From contig NW_004955437.1 in NCBI RefSeq assembly GCF_000276665.1, positions 3,485,862 through 3,549,861 of the forward strand: a stretch of 64,000 bases of DNA, in the 5' to 3' direction. The position numbers were made by a program, and so were the translations under genes. Below, one piece after another: positions 21,535-33,038 of this stretch. The DNA comes from Chinchilla lanigera. Lineage: Eukaryota; Chordata; Mammalia; Rodentia; Chinchillidae. The stretch's first letter is position 1. Every line of letters begins with the position of its first letter. The notes under the pieces were generated by a model. That model had not been told where the DNA came from. It saw nothing but the letters and a program-made list of their open reading frames with translations, and made no database searches.

Positions 21535-21659
21535 CTTTAATACCCCTCTGTCTTTTTTGGGGGTGACATCCTCTCCGTGTTCAGCAACAGTGGCTGCTGG
21601 GCTTTCTCCACTGTTCTTGGCACCTTCATCAGTAGTCATTGTCTTTGTAAGTAGGAAAC
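21535..21659 (-). CDS. FKBP5: FKBP5 exon 2 (start codon exon)
   Basis: 125-nt exon with 20 nt of 5' UTR and 105 nt of coding sequence. The ATG at 21637-21639 begins MTTDEGAK and codes for 35 residues ending KKDRGVLK, the flexible N-terminus before the FK1 domain. The start is fixed by its match to the known FKBP51 N-terminus. The acceptor reads cttctggcag|GTTTCC and the donor ATTAAAG|gtgagg. This segment differs from human FKBP51, as I recall it, at several positions, as expected for a poorly conserved tail, while length and frame are kept. FKBP51 sits in the cytoplasm in Hsp90-receptor complexes and is induced by glucocorticoids as a negative feedback. Promoter and exon 1 lie upstream, beyond position 64000. 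Confidence 0.97.
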
Positions 21660-22059
21660 CTGCCAGAAGAAACATATTTTAGCTAGGGAAAATATTACTT
21701 CTTTATGCATATTAAATGCCCCTGGAAACTGAGCTTCGCTCCACCTAAGACTTATTTAGGGCCCATTTATTTAGGGCCACTACAGGTTAGACATTGAAAA
21801 GGGAAAGAAAAGCATTTATGACCACGTATTGATGTCATGAGCTAAATAAAATATCACCTGATTCCTCCATTTCTCACCTAGCTCTGGTCCCAAATTAAAG
21901 CACAATATGTTAGGTTTGCCAACGGTTACATTGCTTAACATGATTACACAGAAGGGAGCAGTCCTCTCAAAACTTTGCAAATATTCTTTTCCAAAGTCAT
22001 ATTCTCAAAATGAAGAACGTATCAGGTGGCCTGGTGAAAGAAGTGGCACAGTATCACAG

Positions 22060-22210
22060 TGGAAAACAGAACAGGCTCGGGAGTCTGACAGAGAGCGCCT
22101 GAGTCCAAGCCCCGGCTACTGATGTTCTGCACTCAATCCTACTGAGCCCTGGTTTCTCATTTGGAAAATAGGTGCAGTACAATGTTAGCATTACAGTGAG
22201 GCTTCAGCGA
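22060..22210 (+). mobile_element. MIR SINE
   Basis: Sense MIR: 'tgagtccaagccccggct', 'ggtttctcatttggaaaata'. Confidence 0.7.
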
Positions 22211-23245
22211 CATACAATATGTGATGCGATTGACACCTTAGAAATTCGGCCTTTGACGCTGACAGAGTCTGCTGTGGGACCACATTTTTCATCTCCTGCT
22301 CAGAATACCCGGAGAACAGGTTCTTCCCGGTGTGCTCAAAGCAGTTCCCAGTGCGAGCCCAACCTAACTCTAGCCAGACTAGACCGACTCCTCTTCCAGA
22401 ACAGCCCGTAAGGCGGAAGGCGTTCGCTCTTCCGTAGCCATGCGCAGTTACTCTCGTTCTCCCCTCCACACGCCTTCATCATACTAACCTTGACCCTGCA
22501 TGTGTGGCTTATTCTGCCCTTTTCTGTACTTCCTTAGCTCTTCCCTGAACTGGCTGTCCATAATCTATCTGTCAAAGACTAGGCCTGACAGATGTTAAGG
22601 CTCTTGAGAGCAAGGGCTACACTTTTGTATTCAGATCCCCTAGGATCCCTGAACCTTTCAGAATGGTAAGTCAGAAAGAGCAAGAAATTCAGAACTTCAA
22701 TGTTCTTCCCCTGCTTCTTACAATCTGTTTGCTATGGGCTACTTTAACTTCTTCAAGTCTTTTTTCCCTACCTATGTAATTACAATAAAAATATCTACCT
22801 TCACAGGGCCACCTGGATTAAATGATTTATTATATACTTTTAAAGCATGCTATGAAAAAATTAGCTAGCGTTGTTGTCAGTCACCTGACACTTCTTCATG
22901 CAAGGCAAACGGATGTGACCAACAGGCTCATCAGTAAGCTAAACAAATACACCTGGCCACCTGCATGATGAATTCCACACTGCTCCCCGCTTGAGCAGGG
23001 AAAATCAGAAATGAACCATTTGTAAAGGCATTCCATATTAGGCTAATAATGGATTTAAGGTTCCCTCAAGTCACCACCGAGGGCCTCTGTCTACAGTCAA
23101 AAAGAGCTATTTTGCACTTCTGAAAATTCTTACAGATACTGTCAATATTTAGACAACTAAAACATATATTGCAGTGTTTTAAGTCATTTTCAAATGACCT
23201 AAGTTTACTCCAGTGTCAACAGAGACCCAAATCAAATCAGCTTGT
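22211..23245. other. intron 1, unique, with a second MIR at about 22720-22860
   Basis: 22240-22500 is slightly GC-rich with scattered CpGs and no exon match. The MIR remnant shows 'acttcttcaagtc' and 'tacctatgtaattacaat' blocks. The rest is unclassified. Confidence 0.45.
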
Positions 23246-23251
23246 GGGCTG

Positions 23252-23341
23252 AGGGTGGGAGGTATAGCTCAGCAGCACAGCGCCTCCCTGGCAAGCGCAA
23301 GGTCATGAGTTCAATTCCTGGTACCAAAAAAAAAAAAAAAA
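23252..23341 (+). mobile_element. ID SINE
   Basis: 'ggaggtatagctcagcagca' to 'caattcctggtacc', then A-tail that runs into a tandem duplication. Confidence 0.9.
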
Positions 23342-23450
23342 AAGAATCAAATTGCCTGTGCCCAAGAATCTTCAAAGGGAAAACCAAAAAAAAAAAAAAA
23401 AAAAAGAATCAAATTGCCTGTGCCCAAGAATCTTCAAAGGGAAAACCAAA
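23342..23450 (+). repeat. tandem duplication of about 63 bp including an A-tract
   Basis: A block of about 44 bases starting gaatcaaattgcctgtgccc and ending 'aaagggaaaacc' is present twice, each copy preceded by a long A-run. The copies look identical by eye, so the event is recent. Confidence 0.9.
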
Positions 23451-23664
23451 ATCCCAGGGTCTAACCCCGTTTGCTTTATTTTCTAAGATTGTTTACCAAA
23501 CATAAAAGATCCAAATATTTGGCTCAAGATAAGTGAAAGGCCAGAACAAGTCATCCCCAAGCAACAAAAATTAAGTACCTGGCTCTACACAGTGTGAGGC
23601 TAGGTAATCAGGAAAATTAGATAAACAGGGCTGGTTCTCAGCTCTAGAAATCTACCCTGTTTTA

Positions 23665-23748
23665 GGGGGGCGGGTTAGCAGGAATCAAACTCGGAACTTT
23701 GTTCTTGCCAGGTGGGTGCTGTGGCACTACACTATCTTCCCAGCCCCC
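23665..23748 (-). mobile_element. ID SINE, diverged
   Basis: Reversed ID: 'gcaggaatcaaactcggaac' ... 'atcttcccagcccc'. Confidence 0.85.
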
Positions 23749-24045
23749 AAACCCACCACTTACAACACATTTTTCTGATGCACTGAAACTTGTAGAAGGC
23801 ACCTCAACAACAGAGGGAAAAATCATCTAAATATTTTGGGGGCCATGAAAAAATGTATGCATGCAAAAACAGTTCCCGGGGCTTCACCAATCAACTAACA
23901 TCCATTAAAGGACCCCTGGAGAAATTCAAGGCATTGAGCAAGTTAAAGACATCAGGTGAAAGTTCATGGAGAAAAAAAAGACAGCCACACCTTCTCAAAG
24001 TATCACCCTACTGGTGATTACTTATTAAGAAAAAAAAGGAAAAAG

Positions 24046-24205
24046 GAGAAGGGGCCCCGTGGTGTGTGCCTGCAATCCCAGCTGCTCAGGAGGCTAAGGG
24101 TAGAGGGTTGCAAGTTTCAGGTTGTGTTGTATGAAAGGAGAGAAGGTTAGCAAGATAGAGGTCAGCCTGCGCAACTTAGTAAGATCCATTTTAAAAAGGC
24201 AATAG
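24046..24205 (+). mobile_element. B1 SINE with insertion
   Basis: B1-like sense copy, 'gtgtgtgcctgcaatcccag', with about 30 extra bases before 'gtcagcctgcgcaactta'. Confidence 0.65.
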
Positions 24206-24413
24206 AAAAAGAAAAAAAAAAAAAAAGGAAAATAGACCTTCCCAGCGAGGTGATCCCATCACTTAACAAGTGACTTGCATAACCAAACTCTGACACCAGT
24301 ACTGAGACAAACTCATTACTGTGCCTCTGGACATGACATCATAGGAACTATGTATCCCCTATGTGGTGAATTCCTATCAAAAACAGTTCACTGGATCTAA
24401 GCAAGAAGGAAAA

Positions 24414-24575
24414 AACCCAGCATGATGGCACATATCCGTAATCCCAGTGCTCAGGAGGCTGAGGCAGGAGGACTGCTATGAGTTTTAGGCCAGCCTGGGA
24501 TATACAGTGAGTTAAAGACCAGCCTGAACTACACAGCAAGACCCTGTCTCAAACAAATAAACAAACAAAACACAA
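24414..24575 (+). mobile_element. B1 SINE
   Basis: Sense B1 with internal duplication and (CAAA)n tail. Confidence 0.9.
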
Positions 24576-25050
24576 AAAATAAGAAACAATAAAAGACAAT
24601 ATTAGATTATGGAGCATTCTACAAGACAACCGATCTAGATTCCTCAAAAAAATGTTACTATTATAAAGGATCAAGGGGAGGGGAGATACTGTTTGTTCTA
24701 GATTAAAGGAATCAAGTGTAATAGGTAAACCTGGGCTAGATCCACAATTAGGAAGACAAAATGCCTAAAACAATATTGTCGGGAGAATTGGAAAAACTGG
24801 AAAAACAGACTGTATATTAACTTATTGCTGTATGAGTGTCCAAATAGTATTGTGATTTTTTGTGTGTGTGATTTTTTTTTTTTTTACATAGACTAATATA
24901 CTTGTTTTTAGGGGATACATGCTGAAGTACTTAGGGGTAAGGTGTCATTAATGTCTGCCACTTCTTTTTAACTTTTTTGTTTAAATTTCTTAACTGATAC
25001 ATAAAAACATAAAAGTTGTGCTCTGCCACTTATTTTGTTTTTTTTTTTTT

Positions 25051-25193
25051 GGTCTTTTTGAGACAGTCTCGCTATGCAGTTCAGGTTGGCCTCGAGCTTA
25101 CTTCATAGCCCAGGCTGGTCTCAAACTCGAAACAATCCTCCTGCCTCAGCCTCCCCAGTGCTGGGATTACAGGCGTGCGCCACCATGCCTGGG
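25051..25193 (-). mobile_element. B1 SINE, full length
   Basis: Reversed B1 close to consensus, ending 'gcgtgcgccaccatgcctgg'. Confidence 0.92.
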
Positions 25194-25199
25194 TGCCAC

Positions 25200-25649
25200 T
25201 TATTTCTAAATTATATAGGCAATGCTTTCTTTTGAATAGTCACCATTTGGAGTTCAGCAAAATTTTTGAATGAAAAAATTGTCAAACAAGAAAGTGTTTG
25301 GTGAAACTTGCTGCTCTGCAAACAATGACTTGCTTAAAATCAAATCAAGAGGGAACCTGTGTAAACTGATCTCACTTTGTAAGTCCTGTTTGCCAAAGGA
25401 ATCTACTCTTCATTTTTCCTTCTAACATTTCAAGGGATGCAGTAATCTGCAAGGGTGACTCTTGTCAGTACTACTGAGCTGGTATGACGAAAAAGTACTA
25501 TGAATAATTAAGACATAAAAACAAGAAGAAAATTTTTTTCTGAGGTTTCAAAGGCAAATCTGAGAGAAGAAATTGAATTTTCAACATACTTCCTCTTAAT
25601 TATATTGAGGTTGTTAGGAATGTATGTCTTTATAAAGAAACAAAATGAG
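25200..25649. other. intron 1, unique
   Basis: No feature recognised. Confidence 0.4.
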
Positions 25650-25737
25650 GCCAGGAACATAGCTCAGGGGCACAGCGCCTGCCTCACAAGTACAAGGTCC
25701 TGAGTTTGATTCCTGGTACCCGCCCCCCACAAAAAAG
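25650..25737 (+). mobile_element. ID SINE
   Basis: 'ggccaggaacatagctcagg' to 'gattcctggtaccc', C/A-rich tail. Confidence 0.9.
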
Positions 25738-25768
25738 AAAAAAGAAACAGAACAAAAATTCGTTTCAC

Positions 25769-26440
25769 TTTATTGAGCACTATACAAAAAGACAGTAAAA
25801 ACAGACAGTTCTTTAAAACAAAGCAAGTTTCACTGCTTTTATGAGAGTTTTCTTTTTCCCTCCAACCTAGATTTATTGTGTGGATTTAAAATCACTATGT
25901 AGCTATGGATATTAATCTATGACAAAGTTTACTGTGCTGATCTGTCCAAAGGGGGAAAATTGCTATCCGGTACATAGGAAAGGGAACACACAGTTCATTC
26001 TGTTATGGACATGCCAGATAAGCATGCACTCTCCAAAGAGCTAGTCAGCAAACACCCGAGACATCACAGAAAAATGAGAACACGCTCAGCATTTCACCAA
26101 CAGTGTGCTGAAAACTGCAGTTCACATAACTAAATTACTAGATGCCCTCAAATGAGAAGTTACTTTAAAGCCTTGTCCACTATGTCCCATACATTTACTG
26201 TGATGTTCCCTCTGTTAGAATACAGGTATCTTACACCAGCCCACACCGTGTTTAACAGGACAGTATGCAGAAAGAAGACAAGGACATAGGAACTGGCTAT
26301 TTTGTTAGAAGCACTGAAAATGGTATCAGCATTCTTTCCAAGCACCACAGACTCTTGGCTTCCTATAACTAAAACATGAAAGAAGGACAGAAGACCTAGG
26401 GAAGAGGTAAACGTAGGCTTTTTAATGAAATGCAATGCAA
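25769..26440 (-). pseudogene. unidentified open stretch with a possible 3' end
   Basis: On the minus strand, an open frame at 26160-26435 encodes a hydrophobic peptide (SSYVLVFFLHTVLL, AGVRYLYSNRGN, WDIVDKALK) that ends at a stop, followed by about 390 bases without a repeat signature. An AATAAA at 25769-25774 is followed by T/G-rich sequence. Just inside the frame, ttccctag|gtcttc resembles a splice acceptor. This could be the 3' part of a retrocopy, an alternative FKBP5 terminal exon, or chance. I do not recognise the protein and see no target duplication. Confidence 0.3.
25983..25997. promoter_or_regulatory. weak glucocorticoid-response-like 15-mer
   Basis: GGAACA-cac-AGTTCA keeps the four key G/C contacts but deviates at two arm positions. 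About 4.3 kb upstream of exon 2. Confidence 0.2.
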
Positions 26441-26919
26441 GCGAATCTTAACTTTGAAAAATTTTGTAAGGCTGGACTAGAAAGCCCCCAAATAAATTTC
26501 AGCCGCAGGCTTCTCTCAAACATTCTAGTCCAGTAACACAGGAGTAACAGGAATAGTTACCTACTGCAGATAAGACACACATCCACAGAGATAAATACTG
26601 TGTGTATGCAAAGGAAACAAGATCACGAACAGACTGCACCTACATGAACCATACACTTTATTTATCCAAGTTTCTTTTCTCCACAGTGCAGGGAGGGGTT
26701 GGGAAGATAAAGAAAAATACTAGTATACACACTCATATACTAGTATTTATTTTTAAGATAAAGCATGAGACGCTACAGATAAAGCCCCAGTGAGCAAGTG
26801 CTAAAAGGCTCACCACCTCAGGAAATACAAAATAAAATCACAACACAATATCACCGCATACCTATTAGGATGCTATTATTACAGGGAGTGTAGGTTGCTT
26901 ATAGTTTGCTACTTCATTG
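26441..26919. other. intron 1, unique
   Basis: No feature recognised. Confidence 0.4.
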
Positions 26920-27028
26920 CTTTGCTGCCTTCTGCCTGCCATGAACTACTACTTCTCTGCCATGCCCCTCTACCATGCTACTCTGCCCTGGAGCCAGCTA
27001 ACAATGAACTGAAACCTCTACAAACTGA
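26920..27028 (+). mobile_element. MaLR LTR fragment (3' part)
   Basis: 'gctttgctgccttctgcctg' to 'actgaaacctctacaaactg', the same family as 36501-36867 but truncated. Confidence 0.65.
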
Positions 27029-27029
27029 G

Positions 27030-27185
27030 CCAAGCTGGGCATGACGGCACACACTTGTAATCCCAGCACTCGGGAGGCTGAGGCAGGAGGATCGTTGCGA
27101 GTTCCAGACCAGCCTGGGCTACAAAGTGAGCTCAAGGCCAGCCTGAACTGCATAGGGAAACCTTGTCTCAAAAATGAAAAAAAAA
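27030..27185 (+). mobile_element. B1 SINE, full length
   Basis: Sense B1, near consensus, with internal duplication and A-tail. Confidence 0.93.
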
Positions 27186-27239
27186 AAAAAAAGACCAACT
27201 GTGAGCCAATTATACCTTTCTTCTTCTTCTTTTTTTTTT

Positions 27240-27795
27240 TTTTTAAAGGGGAAGGCACACTGGAGAAAACATTTGGTGAGAATGGGGAAATGAGAAATCT
27301 TTGTGCATTGCTGATGGGAATGTAAAATGGTGCAGCCTCTCTGGAAAACAGTTTGGTGGTTCTTCAAAAGGTTAAAGAGAATTACCACAGAATCCATCTC
27401 CTCCACTCCTGGATCTATACAGTGTATACAGACCCAAGAGAACTGAAAGGAGGGACTGAAACAGACACTTGCACACCAGCATTCAAAGGAGCACTATTAA
27501 CAGTGGCCAAAATGTGGAAACAGTGCAAGTGTCCACCATCAGCTGAAGGGATAAACAAAATGTGTGAATGTATATCACATAATGAATATTGTCACACAAT
27601 GAATATTATCAAGCCATTAAAAGGGGGACATTCTAACATAGGTTACAACATGGGTGAACTTTCAAAATATTATTCTTAATGTGAAATAATCCAGATACAC
27701 AACATTGTGAATGTACTTACTGCCAATGACTTGTACACTTAAGACGGTTAAAGTAATAGATTTCATGTTATACATATTTTTCAGAACAGAAAAAG
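27240..27795 (+). mobile_element. L1 3' end
   Basis: Sense L1 ORF2 end and 3' UTR: 'cattgctgatgggaatgta', 'cagtggccaaaatgtgga', and the classic terminal block 'cacttaagacggttaaagta'. Frames are broken. Confidence 0.85.
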
Positions 27796-28199
27796 AAACA
27801 GATACAAACCCGAGGCTAGAACTGACAGAAAAAGAGAGCGCGTCAGCCAGACTTCTTTCTCCTTCTGCTGCCCTTGACCCTCCTACCTTTCTCTCACATT
27901 TCCAGTGCACAGCGCTTTCTAGCAGTAAAATAGGGCCTCTATAGGTGATTACAACACCAGATCTTCCTGGGCCAGAGGCTCTGAGGCAGCCAGTGAGGAA
28001 GACGGGTGAGGAAAGAGAACCTTAAATGATCTACCGTCTTAAAGCTGCAAATTATTTCTTCCTTTATCTCTTAAACACACACAGTATTTTGGCAAACTCA
28101 CTTTTCGTATCACTGCAAGTAATTGCTGAAGAAAGCAAACAGACCACATTAATGCATCTGGCTAGTTAGATAAATGACTATCTTTAAATAGGTAAAAGG
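27796..28199. other. intron 1, unique
   Basis: No feature recognised. Confidence 0.4.
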
Positions 28200-28378
28200 C
28201 AAGCCAGGTGCAGACAGCACACACATGTGATACCCCATATTCAGAAGGCTGAGGCAAGAGGACTGCAAGTTCAAGGCCACCCTGGGGAACTTGAGACACT
28301 GTCTCAAAATAAAAATGTAGCTGGGATGTATGTAGCTCAGGGGTAAAGTATCCCTGGGTTTCATCTCTAGTATCACAA
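28200..28378 (+). mobile_element. B1-dID dimeric SINE
   Basis: Old B1 half, 'gccaggtgcagacagcacac', followed by the ID half 'gctgggatgtatgtagctca'. Confidence 0.8.
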
Positions 28379-28695
28379 AAATGAATAAATAGAATGCAAA
28401 AGGTTATATTAAGGTAAACAAACAAAAAACCCAGAAAATATTAATTATCTGAATGTTACCATTATATTAAAAAGCAAACCTGAATGTAGTATTTTCCCTC
28501 TTGATATGAGTTTACCCTATTTGGGCTCAAAAGAGACCGAAAACATATTAAGTCCTCAACTTTCACTAAGATGACAGTAGAAAGGTTTGTTTTAGTTTGT
28601 AAAAGTCTAACTAAGCTGGGGAAAAAAAAGGTGTATACCATTGAACTAGAACTTTGGGGGAATTCCCGGAAGCTAGAAAGTAGATGAGATTATTA
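28379..28695. other. intron 1, unique
   Basis: No feature recognised. Confidence 0.4.
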
Positions 28696-29282
28696 TAGAC
28701 AGCTAAGGTAGGCAGAAATATTACAGGCAGTCAGACAGGGCTTGGCCCCTGAGGGCGTCAGTGCAGAGGTTGAGAACACATTACACCTGTGGCTGGAGGC
28801 GCCTCTGTCAAAGGCCAGGCCTCAAGACAAAGACAAAACGACCAGGCCTACATGTCTTCCTAGAGATGAGCAATAAAGACTGTACTATAATTGATAGCAC
28901 TTGCTCCAATAAAGCCTAGATAGACATCAGTCACCCAGGTGGGTGACCAGGTCTTCTTTTCATACACACTTGCTATGTAAATTGCTTCCCCATTGGATCA
29001 CTATTACGTAAGCAGTTATACTTGTAATCTTATGGGTTAATCATAATTTTGACCTATTTTGTACCCAACTCATGGTTTTGCCCTATAAAACTTCCTCTGT
29101 GAAGTGGGATCTTTGGCAATGCACTTTCAGGTCCCCACCTGTCTCTCGGGAGCTATCTCTCTCAATAAATTTTTCCTACTCTTACCCTCCGTTGTTCCTT
29201 AGAATTCATTCTTCAATTTGGGGAACGTGCACTCGGTGAATCTGACATCCAGCAGGTTGGGAGTTATATTATTCCCCTATGT
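28696..29282 (+). mobile_element. solo LTR, ERV family A (copy 1)
   Basis: About 590 bp. It aligns end to end with 39893-40520: shared 'aggcagtcagacagggc', 'ttttgccctataaaac' type TATA region, AATAAA, then 'ttgttcctta' and 'catccagcagg' near the 3' end. No internal retroviral genes. The exact ends and duplications are unclear. Confidence 0.75.
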
Positions 29283-30732
29283 CAAGATCACACTGAGAAG
29301 GGAACAAAGAAAAGCAAAATGCCTTCCCAATATCAACTGTGGGCACAGCTCCTCCCTAGGGAGCCCGGAGAAGGCCTGAGGCAGGGTGGGGTGGGGTGGG
29401 AAGGCCTAGCGGTGGGCCCGGCCTTTTGAAGCCCGTTGGAGGAGAGTAGGAGCCGTGTCTGCGTTTGGATCAGGTGCCAGGGAAGTTTCTTTTCCTTCAG
29501 AGTGCCGTGTGCCTCCCATCGTCTTCCCTCAGGGAGACACAATCTTCTTTACTCCCAGAGCCGCTGGGCTTTGCTCTCATTTTCCCTCTTTGACTTTCTG
29601 CTGTACATCTAGGTTCTCTTCGATGGAGTTTTTGGATTATCATTTGACTACCAGCAATGTTCAATATTTTATTTAATCTGTCCAAGGGATTAAAAATTTG
29701 TAATGATTATTTCTGCATATTCATTATTTAGTTGGTCATATTTCTTAGCACTTTTATTTTGTGGGTGCAATTTTCTCTCAAATCTTTCTGAGGATACTAG
29801 AGTGAAATGAGACATTGCCAATGAATAAGTATTTGGCTAAATAATTTTTTAGGGGGGAAAAAAAACTTGATTTTGTATAATCCCTAGCAATTTTTCCAAT
29901 GGTGATGGTAAAGGCTAAGACGGTCAGAACTAGAAATAAAAGAAAGGTAGTATAAAAGTTAAGTAGAAGGGGAATGTATAAAGATTAAAAAAGTGGCAAG
30001 TGAGATGTTTGATATTTTCACAACAAACAAAAGAAGGCTTTTGGTAAAAGGAATGCAAGAACAAAGGGTTCAGAGGGAAGAACAGACACGACTAAATGTA
30101 TGTAAGAAAAAAGTCAAGAAGAAATGAAAAAGTAGTGATTTAAGAAAGGGAAGAGCACAAATATAGATTTGCTCACTGATTAAATATTTACAGATTGGTT
30201 GTTTCAGCTAATTAATTGCATGGGTAAATAAAAGTATTTCAGAGTTTTTCCTGGAGAAGATGGTCACAGGAATGCTTAAATAAAACTGGGCAAATGCACA
30301 CTTAAAAATATTATGTGGTCTTGGAAAAGGATAAGATAAATCTATATAGTAAAGAATTATTTAGCTAAAAGGTTAAGCTTTAAAAAATCAAACAACTGAA
30401 CTGGGAAAGAAGTCTATAAATGTTCATCCACTACAAACTTAGAATACCACTATGATAAATGAAATATATTTATACTGCTTTGTGTCTGGTGATGATGTGG
30501 TCCTCTGACACATTAAAAAAGTCAGCTGCTGATGTCACAATGATATATTACATATGATATAAACAACATGGTATATCGTAATTTTCAGAAGCCAACCATA
30601 TTCCCAGTTTCTTGTAGATTTCACTGGGTGCAATCATCTTAGAGTATTAGATTATAGTTATGCTAATATTACATATGCCATGCCAGAATGTCTTTTTCAT
30701 AACTGTTTTCCCTCCTGGCTCAAAGCTAAACT
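29283..30732. other. intron 1, unique; GC-rich then AT-rich
   Basis: 29340-29530 is GC-rich and carries a G-quadruplex motif. 29690-30732 is AT-rich. No exon found. Confidence 0.45.
29384..29400 (+). other. G-quadruplex motif
   Basis: GGGTGGGGTGGGGTGGG: four G-runs with single-base T loops, a form expected to fold very stably. It lies on the template strand for FKBP5. Confidence 0.75.
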
Positions 30733-30885
30733 AGGCTGGGCGTGGCGGCATAACCTATAATCCCAGCACTCAAGAGGCAGGGGCAGGAGGATTGCCATGA
30801 GTTCAAAGCCAGCCTGGGCTACATAGTAAGTTCAAGGCCAGCCTGGAAGACACAGTGAGACCTTGTCTCACCCCCACCCAAAAAA
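30733..30885 (+). mobile_element. B1 SINE
   Basis: Sense B1 'ggctgggcgtggcggcataa' with internal duplication. Confidence 0.9.
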
Positions 30886-31633
30886 AGGACAGCTAAACTG
30901 AAACTATCATTAATATGGAACAGGTGAGGTCTTAGCTATCCCAGATAAACAATCTCATACACACAAAAAAGGGCAAGATATCCAAGATATAATATTAAGT
31001 GCATCAGAGTTGCAGAATGATTTGTAATACGACCCTATTTTTAGGAGGAAAAGTAGGTGAGTGTATGTATTAGTTGATACGTAGGAGAGGAAGTGTGCAA
31101 AGATATTCACCAAACAGGCCCCCTCTGCTAAACCAGTGTTATCTCTGGAGAAGACTTGGAAAGAGCAGGGGTAAGAGAGAATTTTTCCTTCTTAAAAATC
31201 TTACTCTCATAATTAAATGGTTTAATATTGTTATATTACTTTCATGACGTTTTCAAATTTAGAAAAAAAGATCAAACGCTTAAAGGGTCCACTTATCAGG
31301 ACTTCTGTTTTTTTCTTTTCATGTAATTCAGCATTTCCGAGTGCCTTCTAAGGAGAGCAAAAGCGCTCTGGCTGGGGCACGCGGAGCAAGAGGCGGGTGT
31401 GACACACCCAGAAGGCACCAGGGACGAGGCCTGAGGTCAGGAGACGGTGTGGGTAGCTGTTACACACGGGGGAGTCATCAGATTCTACGTGGTAATTGAG
31501 ATAAAAGCACTGCAGTAATTATAACTAAGCAAACAAAATGGTGATTCTCAAACTTTTAATGTGTAAGTCTCACTTCCAGTTACTAGTACTTTTGGCAGGA
31601 ACACAGGTAGTTTTAAAAGCTTAAACATGAACC
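30886..31633. other. intron 1, unique
   Basis: 31340-31480 is GC-richer with no coding match. Otherwise nothing. Confidence 0.4.
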
Positions 31634-31832
31634 AACCACGGTGGTGGATGCCTGTAATCTGTGAGGATGAAACAGGAGGATTGTAAATTCAAGCCCTGCT
31701 GGGCAATTTAACTGCAAGTTCAAGCCCTGCCGGGCCACTTAACAAGACTTTGTCTTGAAATAAAAAATTTTTAAAAGGCTGGAGACGTAGTTCAGTGTGA
31801 CGGCCCTGTGCTCAACCTAGTACTACAAAACA
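31634..31832 (+). mobile_element. B1-dID dimeric SINE with internal tandem copy
   Basis: The worn B1 half carries a repeated 'ttcaagccctgc(t/c)gggc' block (two copies, about 38 bp apart), then an ID half 'ggctggagacgtagttcag'. Confidence 0.75.
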
Positions 31833-31965
31833 AAAACAGAACAAAGCAAATCTCAAACATCATCGCTAAGGAAACCAATAATACTGCTGTGATTGATTAA
31901 AAAGATATGTATCAATTTAGAAAATATCTAAGTTATTGCCCAGTTCCATTCTTCAAATAAAACCC

Positions 31966-32085
31966 ACCAAGCGGCATGGCACACACTTGTAATCCCAGCA
32001 CTTGAGAGGCTAGGCAGAAGGATCGCCACAAATTGGAGGTCAGCCTGGACTACACAGCAAGAATGTCTCCAAAAAAAGAAAAAAG
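31966..32085 (+). mobile_element. B1 SINE, partial
   Basis: 'gcggcatggcacacacttgt' to 'gaatgtctccaaaaaaag'. Confidence 0.8.
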
Positions 32086-32149
32086 AAAAAAACCAAAACC
32101 CTTTACTGTTGAAATACCATCAACAATTGACTATATTACTTCTCTAAAT

Positions 32150-32330
32150 TTATTTTGGCAGGGCATCACGGCACACACCTACAATCCCAGCACCTCAGGA
32201 GGCTGAGGCAGGAAGACTGTCGTGAGTTTGAGGTCAGCCTGGGCTACACAGTGAGTTCAAGGTCAGCTGGAACTACATAGTGAGACTCTGTCTATAAATA
32301 TACACATACACACATACATACATGCATAAA
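32150..32330 (+). mobile_element. B1 SINE
   Basis: Sense B1 with internal duplication and a (CATA)n tail. Confidence 0.85.
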
Positions 32331-32782
32331 TTTAATCTGAAAAATCTAATCTAGAAAGTATACTGTGCCTGTGTTAATCATTAAAGTAAAAACAGTACTT
32401 GGTTCTAATCAGAAATGGCAATCAAGAAAATTCAACCATAATAAAATGTCTAAAGAGCATTAAGTATCTGTGCATATGTAATACACAGATCTATCTTATT
32501 AATTAGTTACACGGGGATAGTCAAGAACAGAGGACCACTGCTCACTGCCAGTCTCTGACTGTACATTAAGTGACAACTGGAGGAAGACATGGTTCAGAGT
32601 GAGGATGCAGAGACAAAACCTAGGTTCAGACTTGTGTGTAAAACTGCATTCTCTCGTGACACAGTACTGTCGCACTGAAACACTGTAATATAAATTATGC
32701 AGATTTTAAAACACAGCTTTCCTGAACATCTCCCAAATTCCATTATATATCAAAGAAGAAAACTGTACAAGACTAGCATTTT
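32331..32782. other. intron 1, unique
   Basis: No feature recognised. Confidence 0.4.
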
Positions 32783-32950
32783 GAGTTGGGTGCAGTGGCA
32801 CACACCTGTAATTCCAGCTACTTAGGAGAAGACTGCAAGTCTGAAGCCAGCCTAGGGAACTTAATGAGACGCTGTCCCAAAATACATAAAAAGGGCTGGA
32901 ATGTAGCTGAGAGCACTCCTGGGTTTGATCCCCAGTACTTTCCAAAAAGA
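32783..32950 (+). mobile_element. B1-dID dimeric SINE
   Basis: 'gggtgcagtggcacacacct' B1 half and 'gggctggaatgtagctgaga' ID half ending 'tttgatccccagtac'. Confidence 0.85.
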
Positions 32951-33038
32951 AAAAAAGAACAGCATTTTATAACAAAAAATGCTAAGTAATGATTTCCTTA
33001 TAGCATATTTTAAGATGGATTAAAAATAAATTTTGAGG

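Noticed and set aside
27119..27406. 95-codon minus-strand frame
   Set aside because: Built from a B1 and the antisense of an L1 3' end.
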